Source of the DNA: Candidatus Sumerlaeota bacterium | Lineage (GTDB): Bacteria > Sumerlaeota > Sumerlaeia > Sumerlaeales > Sumerlaeaceae | Direction of reading: 5' to 3' | Length of the DNA stretch: 45,357 bases | Assembly (NCBI GenBank): GCA_026398535.1 | Contig: JAPLSQ010000098.1 | Span: 1 to 45,357 of the forward strand | Part shown: positions 17,125-26,538 of the stretch, piece after piece | How positions within the stretch are numbered: the stretch's first letter is position 1 | Layout: every line of letters starts with the position of its first letter | The notes under the pieces: generated by a model | The model's database searches: none | Told to the model about the DNA's origin: nothing | Seen by the model: the letters and a program-made list of their open reading frames with translations, nothing else | Made by a program: the position numbers and the translations under genes

Positions 17125-18192
17125 ATGCGTTTGGGATTATCCAAGCATATTTTCATGAACACAATACTTTCTCCACATCGCGGTGAAAATGACGACCGCG
17201 ACGATCAAACTCTGCGACCGCGCCACACGCGCGAATTTGTCGGCCAGAAGCGCGTCATCGAGAACCTGACTGTATACATCGAGGCCGCGCGCAAAAGAGG
17301 CGAACCGCTCGATCATTGCCTGTTGTTTGGGCCACCGGGGCTGGGCAAGACAACCTTGGCGCATATCATCGCCAACGAGCTCGGAACGGATATCAAATGC
17401 ACGAGCGGCCCCGTCATCGAGCGCAAGGACGACCTTGCCGCCATCCTCACCGATCTCAACAAGGGCGATGTGCTTTTCATCGATGAGATTCATCGCCTGA
17501 GCCGTGTTGTCGAGGAATGCCTCTACCCGGCAATGGAGGATTTCAAGATCGACATCCTGATCGGCGAAGGACCGCACGCCAAATCGATCAAACTGGATCT
17601 GCCTCCATTCACTCTGGTGGGCGCCACAACACGCGCCGGCATGATCACATCGCCAATGCGCAGTCGTTTCGGCATCACTGAACGGCTGCAATTCTATACC
17701 CAGGAGGAGATGGAGCGCATCGTGCGGCGCTCCGCCAATATATTGAAGATAGAAATTAGCGGGGACGGCTGCCCCGAGGTCGCGCGCCGCGCCAGAGGCA
17801 CGCCACGCATCGCCAATCGCATCCTGCGCCGTGTGCGCGATTACGCCCAAGTGCGCGCCGACGGCGTCATCACACAAACCGTGGCGGATGAGGCGATGCA
17901 CATGCTGGAAATCGACGTGCTCGGTCTCGACAACATTGACCGATTTTTCCTCCGCACGATTATTGAGAAGTTCAGCGGGGGACCGGTGGGACTCAATAAT
18001 ATCGCCGTCGCCATCGGAGAAGATGAGGACACCATCGAGGACATGATCGAGCCTTTCCTCATCCAGATCGGCTTTCTGCAACGAACACCGCGCGGCAGGG
18101 TCGCGTCCGCAAGTGCCTGCCATCATCTTGAACTGGGCGAACCAAAACACGCGGCGTCCGGCGATCTATTCACTCCCACATTGGATAGTTAA
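17125..18192 (+). CDS. ruvB: Holliday junction branch-migration ATPase RuvB
   Basis: A 355-residue hexameric AAA+ motor that, with RuvA, drives branch migration during recombination repair. The protein shows [19 protein letters not shown] at the N-terminus, Walker [10 protein letters not shown], Walker [10 protein letters not shown], sensor-1 [20 protein letters not shown], the arginine-finger region, [20 protein letters not shown], and the winged-helix end ([22 protein letters not shown], broken here as [15 protein letters not shown] and [23 protein letters not shown]). An ATG at 17155 is a possible shorter start; neither has an obvious ribosome site. RuvA and RuvC are not beside it, so the gene stands apart from the usual ruvCAB group. 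Confidence 0.96.
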   Translation: MRLGLSKHIFMNTILSPHRGENDDRDDQTLRPRHTREFVGQKRVIENLTVYIEAARKRGEPLDHCLLFGPPGLGKTTLAHIIANELGTDIKCTSGPVIERKDDLAAILTDLNKGDVLFIDEIHRLSRVVEECLYPAMEDFKIDILIGEGPHAKSIKLDLPPFTLVGATTRAGMITSPMRSRFGITERLQFYTQEEMERIVRRSANILKIEISGDGCPEVARRARGTPRIANRILRRVRDYAQVRADGVITQTVADEAMHMLEIDVLGLDNIDRFFLRTIIEKFSGGPVGLNNIAVAIGEDEDTIEDMIEPFLIQIGFLQRTPRGRVASASACHHLELGEPKHAASGDLFTPTLDS

Positions 18193-18239
18193 TAATACAG
18201 AACTGGTTTGCCCCCGCGCCTGCGGACGCGTGTCGCGTT

Positions 18240-18845
18240 TTACTTCGAGAAACGATCGGCGACTTTGACCCAATTGATGACGTTCCACCAAGCCGCAAGA
18301 TAATCGGCGCGGCGGTTCTGATACTTGAGGTAATAGGCGTGCTCCCAAAGATCGTTCACGATCAAGGGCGTTTTGCCTTCGGTGATGGGCGATCCCTGGT
18401 TCGCTGTCGTTGATATCTCAAGCTTGCCGTGTATCGTCTTGCTGAGCCAGACCCAGCCCGAGCCGAATTGTTTCGTCCCGGCTTCGTTGAATTGTTTTTT
18501 CATTGTTTCGGGATCGCCGAATGCCGCCTTGATGGCATCGGCCAGCGCACCCGCGGGTTCCTTTGGCCCCTGGGGTGCCATCGTCTCCCAGAAAAACGAG
18601 TGGTTGAAGTGCTGCCCGCCATTATTGCGCACGGCATTGCGAATGGATTCGGGCACGGCATCTATGTTGATAATCAGATTTTCCAAGCTCTTTCCTGCCA
18701 GATCGCTTTTTCCTTCAATTGCAGCATTCAGATTATTGACATAGGCGGCGTGATGCTTGTCGTGGTGAATCTGCATCGTTTCTTTGTCGATGTATGGTTC
18801 GACAGAGTCGTAAGGATATTGAAGAGGTGGTAGCGTGAACGCCAT
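18240..18845 (-). CDS. Fe/Mn-family superoxide dismutase
   Basis: A 201-residue enzyme converting superoxide to oxygen and peroxide; no signal peptide, so cytoplasmic. Metal ligands are in place: H27 (QIHHDKHH), H82 (FNHSFFW), D165 and H169 (NDLWEHAYY). The outer-sphere glutamine that separates iron from manganese enzymes is ambiguous: Q78 stands at the iron-type place (NNGGQHFNH) and Q150 at the manganese-type place ([10 protein letters not shown]). The metal is therefore left open. GGAGG lies just before ATG 18845. The gene is convergent with ruvB, 47 bases apart, and divergent from a class IV aminotransferase. Confidence 0.96.
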   Translation of the reverse strand: MAFTLPPLQYPYDSVEPYIDKETMQIHHDKHHAAYVNNLNAAIEGKSDLAGKSLENLIINIDAVPESIRNAVRNNGGQHFNHSFFWETMAPQGPKEPAGALADAIKAAFGDPETMKKQFNEAGTKQFGSGWVWLSKTIHGKLEISTTANQGSPITEGKTPLIVNDLWEHAYYLKYQNRRADYLAAWWNVINWVKVADRFSK

Positions 18846-18942
18846 GATCGGAGAACCTCCGGTTGAAATGTTGATTTAATACTTCCTGATTCTTCCCGTT
18901 GATTTCATCATACGTGTAAGTCTGTCAAGAATTTGTCACTTC

Positions 18943-18962
18943 TGCATTCCTGTGGGAATGCA
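18943..18962. repeat. Inverted repeat in the sod / aminotransferase intergenic region
   Basis: TGCATTCC and GGAATGCA form a perfect 8-base inverted repeat around TGTG, about 30 bases before the aminotransferase start and 100 bases before the sod start. No T-run follows on either side, so it is not an obvious terminator. It could be an operator for one of the divergent genes. Confidence 0.3.
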
Positions 18963-18990
18963 AATATTTAAAAAGTGATGGTCAAGAATT

Positions 18991-19854
18991 GTGAAAGTCT
19001 GCCTTGATGGGAATATTGTCGACGAACAAGACGCGCATGTTTCGGTGTTCGACCGCGGGTTGCTCTTTGCCGACGGCTTGTACGATACCCTGCGCACATA
19101 CAATGGCAGGCTCTTCGCCCTGAAAGATCATCTTGGACGTCTTGCTGCTGGCTGCGAGGCGCTTCAAATTCCCATCACGACCGCCGAATCATGGTGGCGC
19201 CCGCGCATCGAAGAACTAATCAGGGCCAACAGTCTGCAGGACGCGGACGCGAGGCTTCGCATCACCGTGACACGCGGACCCGGCACAGACATCAAGCAGA
19301 CCCAATGCGCACAACCAATGATTGCGATCTTCGCGCAACCCATCTTTCAAGCGCCCATCGATCAACGCCGCGCCACGGGCACACGTGCCATCATTTTCTC
19401 CCACAGGCGTGTTCCTGGCGTGCGCATTCACCAGATAAAGACGCTCAGCCTTGCCCATACGGTCATGGCGCAACTCGAATGCGCCGCTTCCGGCGCGGAC
19501 GACGCCTTCTTTATCAATATGCGCGATGAGCTATGCGAGGCGATGACCAGCAACATCTTCCTCCTGAACGGCAACGCCCTGATTACACCATCCACAGACG
19601 CCCCCTGCCTGCCAGGTGTAACGCGCAAGCACTTGATCGAAGCAGCGGTTTCACGCGGTATGGAGGTGCAATCACGACCCGTGCCTGTTGACGAACTTTT
19701 CAAAGCCGCGGAAGTCTTCACCTGCGCTTCCGTCAGCGAAATCCAGCCCATCATCTCCGTGGATGGACACCCGATAGGCAATGGCACTCCCGGTCCGGCC
19801 TCCCGCGACATCCAGCAATGGTGGCGCAACTACGCGATGGGATTGGCTATCTAA
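18991..19854 (+). CDS. Class IV aminotransferase (branched-chain / D-amino acid aminotransferase or ADC lyase-like)
   Basis: A 287-residue PLP enzyme of fold type IV. Family marks are SVFDRGLLFADGLYDTLRTY (18-37), the PLP lysine K150 in HQIKTLSLAH, the E-x-x-TSNIF motif (E183 in ELCEAMTSNIFLL), and the C-terminal ASVSEIQPIISVDG with the T/S-S-E phosphate-site pattern. The family includes branched-chain aminotransferase, D-alanine aminotransferase and aminodeoxychorismate lyase; the short length and HxxK context do not decide among them. The lysine motif has TLSLA where branched-chain enzymes usually have an Asn/Tyr, so ilvE is not assigned. It starts with GTG 18991, with only a weak upstream GTGATGG. 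Confidence 0.82.
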   Translation: MKVCLDGNIVDEQDAHVSVFDRGLLFADGLYDTLRTYNGRLFALKDHLGRLAAGCEALQIPITTAESWWRPRIEELIRANSLQDADARLRITVTRGPGTDIKQTQCAQPMIAIFAQPIFQAPIDQRRATGTRAIIFSHRRVPGVRIHQIKTLSLAHTVMAQLECAASGADDAFFINMRDELCEAMTSNIFLLNGNALITPSTDAPCLPGVTRKHLIEAAVSRGMEVQSRPVPVDELFKAAEVFTCASVSEIQPIISVDGHPIGNGTPGPASRDIQQWWRNYAMGLAI

Positions 19855-20191
19855 AACTGTTCGGGTGCATGGTTTGACGGCCTTTGGCTGGTTTTGCGGC
19901 GAGGCTTTGGTTGAACTTGGCTTCCTCGTCCCAAAGCGTGTCCCCCGCCGCCACAACCAACTCGGACAATACCATTGCTCCCATCATAAGGTGAACAACT
20001 GCAATATCTTATGTCAATGATACGTCTTCGATGTTCTTGAAATTAAAGTGAACAGTATTGGGGTTAGCGTCTAAGGATTGATCCGGTTTCCATAACCACC
20101 AAGACACAAGGATGCCAAAATCGGAAACCAGCAACGCTTCGTTCTTTGAGGCGCTTTGCGCTTATTGATCTCGTCCTTGGTTCACAGCACA
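19855..20191. other. Intergenic region with a degraded short frame and a CACCAAGACACAAG-like element
   Basis: About 337 bases between convergent genes. Near 20095-20112 the plus strand reads ACCACCAAGACACAAGGA, a sequence style that recurs as a scattered intergenic element in many environmental bacterial genomes (memory, unverified). On the minus strand a 46-codon frame (19987 to 19851) reads like protein (VLSELVVAAGDTLWDEEAKF) but lacks a ribosome site; it may be a remnant. No RNA gene or clear terminator is seen. Confidence 0.3.
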
Positions 20192-22510
20192 TCATTGATG
20201 GCCGCTTATTTGCGCGGGACGGCTGTCCTCGGGAAACGACTCGGCGCCGTCGTAAAGGAGGGCTCGGATCTGCGGGTGAGCGGTAGCGGTGTTGGGCGAC
20301 CACTGACGGAGGCCCTCGTCACGTCTTTCTTGGAGAAATGTGTTGAAGGGCCAATGGACGACAAGGTTTGGCGAGTCGGGAGGCACATGCGCGCCGGCGA
20401 AGGACTCGCGTATCTGCGCGCCGGTGCGGGGTTCGCTCCACAAACGCACCTCGTCGACAAGTCCATAATACTGGTTGGCTCCCGGCAGGCCAGCCGCGAA
20501 CGCGAGTCGAAGGGCGCCTGTGTTGGCGGCATCGAGCGCCGCTGTGACGCCGGTCCGCCACCCCGCGAGCGCGCCGTCTTTGTAGACACGCATTTCACGG
20601 CGAGCCGGATCGAACACCCCGGCCACATGAACCCAGCGCCCCTGCGTGCCGGCCATCGAGCCGGGCGGCGAACAGACTCCCTCGAAGCTGGCGGTCGTGC
20701 CGGCAGCGCGCAGGAATAATTCCAGTGAATCGTCCGCCAGGATGTTCATCCCATAGTGGTAGCCGGGTTTGGCGCGGTCGCCCTTGATGATGAGGTTGCG
20801 TTTCAGTCCCCCTGTGCCGCTCGTCGGCTTGGCCCACAGTTCGAGAGTGAAACCGCCGCTGAATTGCAGTGCCGGATCAGGCGCCGCATACACGTTGGCC
20901 ACATGTTTTGGAAACAGCACGCATTCGCCCGCGCCCGAGTGTGCGCGTTCAGGCGCCGGCCGCAGGTTGAGTCTGGGCGGTTCGGACGCGGTGTAGACTG
21001 GCGTCAGGCGCCATGCGGCAATGCCGGAAAATGAGGCGTCGGACCCTTGCGCATATAAGGCTGCGCCTCGAGCGGATGCGGCGCTGTGAATGCGCCCGGC
21101 CAGCGAATAGCGCCCGCCAAGAAATGCCTCGACGATGTCGCCATCGACAAGCACCCGCAGTTCCACTGGTTCGCCTGTGCGGATGGCGGCCTTCTGACTG
21201 GCCAGTTCGCGCCGGCGCTCAACATGCGGCCGCAGAAGCAATCGTTGCGTGTCGAGGTCGGCAACGATTTCATAACCCGGGAACTCCTGATCGCCCATGC
21301 GGATCACAATCCCGGCCGCGCGACAGCCGGGTCCGAGTGTGATGGTGGTTTTGATCTCGAACTGATGGCCGAAATCGGGTGGCGCCAATCGGGCGAGTGC
21401 GAAGTCATTGCCAGGTTTCGCGGTAGCCGATGCTGGCCCGATTTCCCATGTCCCGATGCTGGCCTTCGCGCACGGCGCGGCAGTGGGAAGGAGGGAGGCG
21501 CCTCGCAGACGCTCGAGTTCGGCAACCGGCCGCGTATAAAGCTCGCCCCGCGGACCGGCCCAGATTTCGCGCGGAAAGGCCAGATGCCCGCCCCATTCGG
21601 CGCTGGCAAAGTCCCGATCTTCCGCATAGGTGGGAATCCACCCAAAGTTGATCATGCGCTGTCCATCCCACGCCGGGTTGGGCGCCATGATCTCCGTGCC
21701 GTCGAGGTCCTCGGTGGCCGCGATCCGCCATGGCCCGTCCGGCGTGTCAGCCACGCGGTAACGGCCCATCCCCACACGGTCGGTTCCCCAACTGCCCATA
21801 AGATACCAGCGGGGGCCAAGGGGGAATAGCGCGGGGCATTCGGGAACGCCGATGCAACCCGGGTTGTGAAGAATGCGCGGATGCGTCCAAGAGGCGAGGT
21901 CACGCGACTCCGAAACCAGGAATGCGCCGCTTGTATTGGCGGGCGCATCGCGCGTGGTTCTGGCCGCGAACACCATCAGGTAACGATCGCGCGCGTCGTC
22001 GCGAGTCACGAAGGGATCGCGCAACTCGGCTGTCGGCGCATCGCTGTATGCTACCACGGGGCCGGTGGTCTGGTGAATCCAATGACGACAATCGCGGCTC
22101 ATAGCGGCGCCGATGCCATCGGATGCGTTGAAGAAGCTCCACAAGACACCGCCGCGGCGAATGTTCGCGATGGCCCACCAGTTGCGTGCGGCGTCGGAGG
22201 AGGAGATGCGAACAGGTGTCCAGTGGATGAGATCGGCGGACTCGGCCAAATCCGACCGCACTTCGTCGAGTCCGCTTCGCATGGGCTCGGCCGGCACGCT
22301 CAGGTAGAACAGGCGCCAGCACCCTTGGTCGAAAAGTGGATGGGCATCGCCCAGCCAGCGCCCCAGCGGCTTGAAGTGGCACAATGGCCTGGGAGTGGCC
22401 GGTCTGGCTGCCGTGTCAGCAGGTTCCGCGCTCGACAAGGCGGCGGCCGCCATGGCCAGCGCCACAACAATGCATCGCACCATCCATGGGATCTTTTTGT
22501 GAATCATCAT
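20192..22510 (-). CDS. Secreted GH32-type glycosidase with C-terminal LamG domain
   Basis: A 772-residue enzyme, last gene of the transporter operon. A signal peptide (VRCIVVALAMAAAALSSAEP) is followed by the five-bladed GH32 propeller and its C-terminal beta-sandwich. Visible catalytic points: nucleophile D55 in RWLGDAHPLFDQG, the stabiliser RDP (R164-D165) in AELRDPF, and acid/base E224 in GVPECPALF. The sandwich has the family strand VLVDGDIVEAFLGGRYSLAG. From about residue 560 a LamG/concanavalin-like domain follows (FSGGFTLELWAKP, GLVDEVRLWSEPRT). GH32 enzymes act on beta-fructosides such as levan or inulin; this subgroup, with GDxxP in place of NDPNG, may have another substrate. The start at ATG 22510 was chosen because the signal peptide follows and the permease stop is two bases upstream. 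Confidence 0.83.
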   Translation of the reverse strand: MMIHKKIPWMVRCIVVALAMAAAALSSAEPADTAARPATPRPLCHFKPLGRWLGDAHPLFDQGCWRLFYLSVPAEPMRSGLDEVRSDLAESADLIHWTPVRISSSDAARNWWAIANIRRGGVLWSFFNASDGIGAAMSRDCRHWIHQTTGPVVAYSDAPTAELRDPFVTRDDARDRYLMVFAARTTRDAPANTSGAFLVSESRDLASWTHPRILHNPGCIGVPECPALFPLGPRWYLMGSWGTDRVGMGRYRVADTPDGPWRIAATEDLDGTEIMAPNPAWDGQRMINFGWIPTYAEDRDFASAEWGGHLAFPREIWAGPRGELYTRPVAELERLRGASLLPTAAPCAKASIGTWEIGPASATAKPGNDFALARLAPPDFGHQFEIKTTITLGPGCRAAGIVIRMGDQEFPGYEIVADLDTQRLLLRPHVERRRELASQKAAIRTGEPVELRVLVDGDIVEAFLGGRYSLAGRIHSAASARGAALYAQGSDASFSGIAAWRLTPVYTASEPPRLNLRPAPERAHSGAGECVLFPKHVANVYAAPDPALQFSGGFTLELWAKPTSGTGGLKRNLIIKGDRAKPGYHYGMNILADDSLELFLRAAGTTASFEGVCSPPGSMAGTQGRWVHVAGVFDPARREMRVYKDGALAGWRTGVTAALDAANTGALRLAFAAGLPGANQYYGLVDEVRLWSEPRTGAQIRESFAGAHVPPDSPNLVVHWPFNTFLQERRDEGLRQWSPNTATAHPQIRALLYDGAESFPEDSRPAQISGHQ

Positions 22511-22512
22511 GC

Positions 22513-23625
22513 TCAATCTTTCATGTCCAAGGCGTCGCGCATGCCGTCGCCGATGCAATTGAAGGCAACCACAGCCAGCAAGACCGGGATGGCGGGGAAG
22601 AGCAACCATGGGTATTCGAGGAGGACGCGCACATGCTGGGCTTCCTCAAGCAGAACCCCCCAACTGGTCATTGGCGGCCGGATGCCAAGGCCAAGAAAAC
22701 TCAGCGCTGTCTCACCGAGGATCATCCCCGGCACTGACAGCGCCGCGATGACCACGAGGTGGTGATAGCAGCCGGGAATGAGCAGTTTGCGGATGATGTA
22801 GAAGTCGCTCGCGCCGAAGGCTCTTGCGGCGCGCACATATTCGAGCTCACGCAGAGAGAGAACAAGCCCGCGCACCTGCCGCGCCAAACCGCCCCATCCC
22901 ACAAGCGACAGGATGGTGACGATGGCACAGTATACCTCGACCTGCCCCCACCATGGCGGCAGCGCTGCCGCGAGCGCCATCCAAAGGGGAATGGCCGGAA
23001 ACACCATGAGCAACTCCACAAACCGCTGAATGAGACCGTCCGCCCAGCCGCCATAGAAGCCCGACACCGTGCCAACGAAAGTTCCCAGCACCATACCGAG
23101 TAACACGCCGAACAGTCCCACAGTGAGCGACACGCGCCCTCCCTGGAGCAGGCGCGACAACAGATCGCGTCCCATTCCGTCGGTCCCGAGGGGGAACCAC
23201 TCGCCGTTCTCGACGCCGAACAAACGCAGGCGGGCGCGGCCCAGACCGAACAGGCTGTATTCACCGCCCCGCACGAAAATCCGCAGGGGCAGTCGCCGCG
23301 AAGTGTCGAGCGTGTAGCGGCGCTCCAGCCCGTCCGGGCTCATCGTCAGGACAAGGGGATGCACGAACGGCCAGCGGAAACCATCGGCGTCGCGGATGGA
23401 GGGCAGTTGAGGCGGGGCGTGAACAGCGCGTATGAACTGGTGGTCCACCGAGTAAGGCGCCAGAAAATCTGCCCCGAAAGCCGACAGGTAAAGCAGGCCG
23501 GCCAGCGCAAGGCCAGCCATCCCCAGTCGCGAACGGCGGAAGTACCGCCACAGCGAGGGCGCTCTGGTGGCAGAGCCGGCGGACCCGTTGTTCAAGGCTG
23601 CCTGGTTGGCCGTCGCGTCAGTCAT
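22513..23625 (-). CDS. ABC transporter permease, OppC/DppC type
   Basis: A 370-residue inner-membrane permease. It has an N-terminal helix (GMAGLALAGLLYLSAFGADF), then a periplasmic insertion of about 100 residues (to HPLVLTMSPDGLERRYTLD and VENGEWFPLGTDGMGRDLLS), the latter being the family hallmark before the core. The core has five helices and the EAA loop ARAFGASDFYIIRKLLIPG that contacts the ATPases, ending in GETALSFLGLGIRPPMTSWG. It overlaps the OppB-type gene by eight bases and is followed two bases later by the GH32 gene, so the transporter and enzyme are co-translated. The cargo is unknown; the neighbours suggest oligosaccharides rather than peptides. Confidence 0.93.
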   Translation of the reverse strand: MTDATANQAALNNGSAGSATRAPSLWRYFRRSRLGMAGLALAGLLYLSAFGADFLAPYSVDHQFIRAVHAPPQLPSIRDADGFRWPFVHPLVLTMSPDGLERRYTLDTSRRLPLRIFVRGGEYSLFGLGRARLRLFGVENGEWFPLGTDGMGRDLLSRLLQGGRVSLTVGLFGVLLGMVLGTFVGTVSGFYGGWADGLIQRFVELLMVFPAIPLWMALAAALPPWWGQVEVYCAIVTILSLVGWGGLARQVRGLVLSLRELEYVRAARAFGASDFYIIRKLLIPGCYHHLVVIAALSVPGMILGETALSFLGLGIRPPMTSWGVLLEEAQHVRVLLEYPWLLFPAIPVLLAVVAFNCIGDGMRDALDMKD

Positions 23626-24610
23626 AACGGATCCTCGGGTCGATGACAGCCAGAGCGATATCAGCGAGCAGGTTGCCGATCAGCAGGAGCAGGCTGAACA
23701 TAAGTATGAGCGAACCGGCCAGATACATATCCTGCGTTTTGAGGCTCTGAAACAGGAGGAGGCCGGCAGTGGGCAGGTTCATCACGATGGAGATGATCGT
23801 CGATCCGGAAAAAATGCCCGGCAGACTCATGCCGATAATCGAAACAAGCGGATTGACGGCCATACGCGCGGCGTAACGTCCCACAACCACGCGCCCCGGC
23901 AATCCGGCCGCGGCCGCGGCCGTGATGTATTGCTGGCCAAGAGCCTCAAGCATGTTTGCCCGCGTGATGCGGATGATGCCGGCTGTGCCGTTGACCGCCA
24001 CCAGCCCTGCCGGGATGGGCAGATGCTTGAGGAAATCAATGAATTTGGCCCAGCTCCAGGGCGCAAATTGGAATTGCGGGGAAAACAGGCCGATGAACGC
24101 ATAATCAAGGCACACCACCCCCACCACCAGCAGAGCGAGCGCGAGCAGGAACTCGGGCACTGACATTCCGATGAAACTCAGCGCGGCCACCGCGTGGTCG
24201 GGCCAGCAGCCCTTGCGTGTCGCGGCCCAGATGCCCAGCGGAACCGCGATCAGATACACCATCAGGAAACTGCATGCTGACACCACCACGGTGTAACCAA
24301 GATAACTCCAGATGATCTGCGTGACCTCGCGGTTGTAGGCAAACGACTCGCCGAAATCGCCGCGTGAGACAATTCCCCAAATCCACATGACGTATTGCTG
24401 CCAAGCCGGCTTGTCGAGTCCATAGCGGGCCTTGAGTTGCTCCACTTGCACGATGGAGCTGGCGGCGTCGCCGCCGATGGTCTGGAGTTCCACGATGCGT
24501 TGCTCGATGAAACTGCCGGGCGGCAACTGGATGATGGTGAACGACACGATCGACACGAGAAAGAGCATCACGGGAATCTGAGCAAGCCGGCGCAGGATGT
24601 AACCGGTCAT
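23618..24610 (-). CDS. ABC transporter permease, OppB/DppB type
   Basis: A 330-residue inner-membrane permease starting at ATG 24610, which overlaps the binding-protein stop (ATGA). It opens with the usual MTGYILRRLAQIPVMLFLVS, then the periplasmic loop with ARYGLDKPAWQQYVMWIWG and GDFGESFAYNREVTQII, five further helices, and the EAA loop with RANMLEALGQQYITAAAAAGL. It pairs with the OppC-type protein to form the channel. A longer frame from 24679 exists, but its first 23 residues (MARAVLHRHRDD) look like antisense noise. A stretch of alanines (AAAAAGLPG) within the EAA loop is slightly unusual. Confidence 0.93.
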   Translation of the reverse strand: MTGYILRRLAQIPVMLFLVSIVSFTIIQLPPGSFIEQRIVELQTIGGDAASSIVQVEQLKARYGLDKPAWQQYVMWIWGIVSRGDFGESFAYNREVTQIIWSYLGYTVVVSACSFLMVYLIAVPLGIWAATRKGCWPDHAVAALSFIGMSVPEFLLALALLVVGVVCLDYAFIGLFSPQFQFAPWSWAKFIDFLKHLPIPAGLVAVNGTAGIIRITRANMLEALGQQYITAAAAAGLPGRVVVGRYAARMAVNPLVSIIGMSLPGIFSGSTIISIVMNLPTAGLLLFQSLKTQDMYLAGSLILMFSLLLLIGNLLADIALAVIDPRIRYD

Positions 24611-26538
24611 TGGGCGCCTTTCTTTGCGGTGGCGGTCGTGGGCGTCGTCACGGTGTCGATGAAGAACTGCTCGGGCCATTGTGAGCCGGGCTGGCAGACA
24701 GCCAACGGGCCGAGGATGCCCGTCGGCGGCACATTGCGGAAGTTGTCTTTGACCACCACGATGTCAGGCTGGCGGCCGCAGGTGCCAAGCATGAATGGCC
24801 CTTCGTCGAAGTGGACGCGGATGCCATCGAGCGCCAGTTGGTGGCGGCGGGCAAGGTCGGGTTCACGTTTGCATTGCTCGAAGATGTCGAGTAAGCGGGC
24901 CATCGGGCCGTCGGGCTTCTCCCCCTCCTTGCCGCCTGTCATGTGCCATTTGCCCACCAAGGGATGCCAGTTGATGTCGGATGTTGGAAACACTTGGGCG
25001 GGGAAGGAGAACAGGTCCATCTCGGAGTTGTGCTGCATATACATGTCATAGCGGCCCGAACGCACGCGTGTCCAAAGGTCGGTTCCCATGCACCGCTTGG
25101 TCTTGGCGCGAATGCCCACCATGGCCCAGTCGGTTGAGATAAGCAGCGTCTCTTTTGCCGCCACATCGTCGTCAAACGACTCGAGCATCACGGTCAGCGG
25201 TTCGCCCTCGAACATCCGAAATCCATCCGAGTCACGCTGGGTCAAGCCCGCCTCGTCGAGGAGGGCATTTCCCCGCGGCGTGTCATACGGCGCCCACTCA
25301 GTCTTCCAGCGCTTGAGCACCTCCTGGCCCTCGGGCGATCGGAAATGCCATGCCTCGTCGGTGATTGCGGCTGCCTGTGGCTGCCCGAGGCCGTGCCACA
25401 CCACTTGGTTGATTTTCTCCCGGTCGATCGTCAGCGCCAGACCGCGGCGAAATCTTTTATCGCGGAACAGGCGCCGTTTGCGCGGATCGAGCACATCCCA
25501 GTTGATGCACACTCCGTACCATGCGGCGGTTCCTTCCTCGTAGCGCAGGATGCGATAACCGGCTTTCCGGGCAAAACGGCGCAGGAGCGGATAATCGGCT
25601 TGGCTGATGAGACGGAATTGCGCGTCAATTTGACCGGCGACAACAAGCAGCACGCCCGCCTCGGCCGATTGCACCATGGTGGATTCCACGCGGTCGATAT
25701 AGGGCAGTTGCCTTCCCAGCGGATCCATGCCATAAAAGAAGGGATTGCGCTCGAACACCACGCGGTCGCTCGTGGGCGAGCAATAGGTCATGCGCCATGC
25801 TGAGAGAGTGGGCCGGTCAGGATTGTCGTGGACGTAGTTCTTGCGCAGGAATTCCTTGAAATCCTTGTATGCGGGATTGTGGTCCGGGTGGAACCGCTTG
25901 AGGTAATGGAAGGGGGTGAGCATCTGCTCGCAGGTCCAGAAACCAGCGCTTAAATACATCGGCATGAAGTAGAAAGGGGCATCATATTCGAAGACCACGG
26001 TGTATGGGTCCGGGGTCAGCAGGCGCATCTTCTTGCCGTCCACAAAAACCCACTCGGGCGCCTGAAAGGCCACGCGCTTGTCGTTGCACAGCTCCCACCA
26101 GAACGCCAGGTCGCGCGAGGTGAACGGCTCGCCGTCGGACCAGCGTATGCCCTTGCGAAGTTGAAATGTGATGCGTTTGCCGTCAGGCGAGAATTCCCAC
26201 GATTGCGCCAAGCCCGGCACGATGTCCGTCAGATCGCTGTTCCAGCGCGCCAACGGCGTGTAGTTCTGAATGAGGCGGATCGATACGATATCGGCAGCCA
26301 TGTGGTACTGGCGCCATATCCCACCGTACTGTCCCGGATGTTCAACGATTGGCACGACGATGGGATTTTCGGGCAGGCGTTCGCGCAAGGGCGGCAATTT
26401 GCCCACGGCCACGAGTTGCGCGAGCATGGGCGCCTCGCGGCACTCGTCGGGCAAAGTGGTTGAGGTTACGCCGGGGCCCGCGGCGGCAACGCAAGCCAGC
26501 CATGCGGCAAGACTCATGACAAGCGGCGCGCGTTTCAA
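24607..26538 (-). CDS. Extracellular solute-binding protein, family 5
   Basis: A 643-residue periplasmic binding protein (SBP_bac_5) that captures the cargo for the transporter. I start it at TTG 26538, which overlaps the ATPase stop (TTGA) and gives a good signal peptide (MKRAPLVMSLAAWLACVAAA). Domain marks: TDIVPGLAQSWEFSPDGKRI, TFQLRKGIRWSDGEPFTSRD (the family signature), then FRDKRFRRGLALTIDREKIN and WHPLVGKWHMTGG. At over 600 residues it is longer than DppA/OppA (about 540) and resembles the long group that often binds oligosaccharides in thermophiles and environmental bacteria. The gene order ATPase-ATPase-binding protein-permease-permease-GH32 supports a carbohydrate role. Confidence 0.9.
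   Translation of the reverse strand: MKRAPLVMSLAAWLACVAAAGPGVTSTTLPDECREAPMLAQLVAVGKLPPLRERLPENPIVVPIVEHPGQYGGIWRQYHMAADIVSIRLIQNYTPLARWNSDLTDIVPGLAQSWEFSPDGKRITFQLRKGIRWSDGEPFTSRDLAFWWELCNDKRVAFQAPEWVFVDGKKMRLLTPDPYTVVFEYDAPFYFMPMYLSAGFWTCEQMLTPFHYLKRFHPDHNPAYKDFKEFLRKNYVHDNPDRPTLSAWRMTYCSPTSDRVVFERNPFFYGMDPLGRQLPYIDRVESTMVQSAEAGVLLVVAGQIDAQFRLISQADYPLLRRFARKAGYRILRYEEGTAAWYGVCINWDVLDPRKRRLFRDKRFRRGLALTIDREKINQVVWHGLGQPQAAAITDEAWHFRSPEGQEVLKRWKTEWAPYDTPRGNALLDEAGLTQRDSDGFRMFEGEPLTVMLESFDDDVAAKETLLISTDWAMVGIRAKTKRCMGTDLWTRVRSGRYDMYMQHNSEMDLFSFPAQVFPTSDINWHPLVGKWHMTGGKEGEKPDGPMARLLDIFEQCKREPDLARRHQLALDGIRVHFDEGPFMLGTCGRQPDIVVVKDNFRNVPPTGILGPLAVCQPGSQWPEQFFIDTVTTPTTATAKKGAQ

Noticed and set aside
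17137..18150. 337-codon minus-strand frame over ruvB
   Set aside because: Antisense shadow of a clearly identified ruvB; no ribosome site, no family features.
18205..18242. GC-rich hairpin between ruvB and sod
   Set aside because: Short, imperfect stem (CGCG around TGT) followed by only TTTTA; not convincing.
19851..19987. 46-codon minus-strand frame reading VLSELVVAAGDTLWDEEAKF
   Set aside because: It looks protein-like but has no ribosome site, overlaps the aminotransferase end and matches no family; kept only as a possible remnant.
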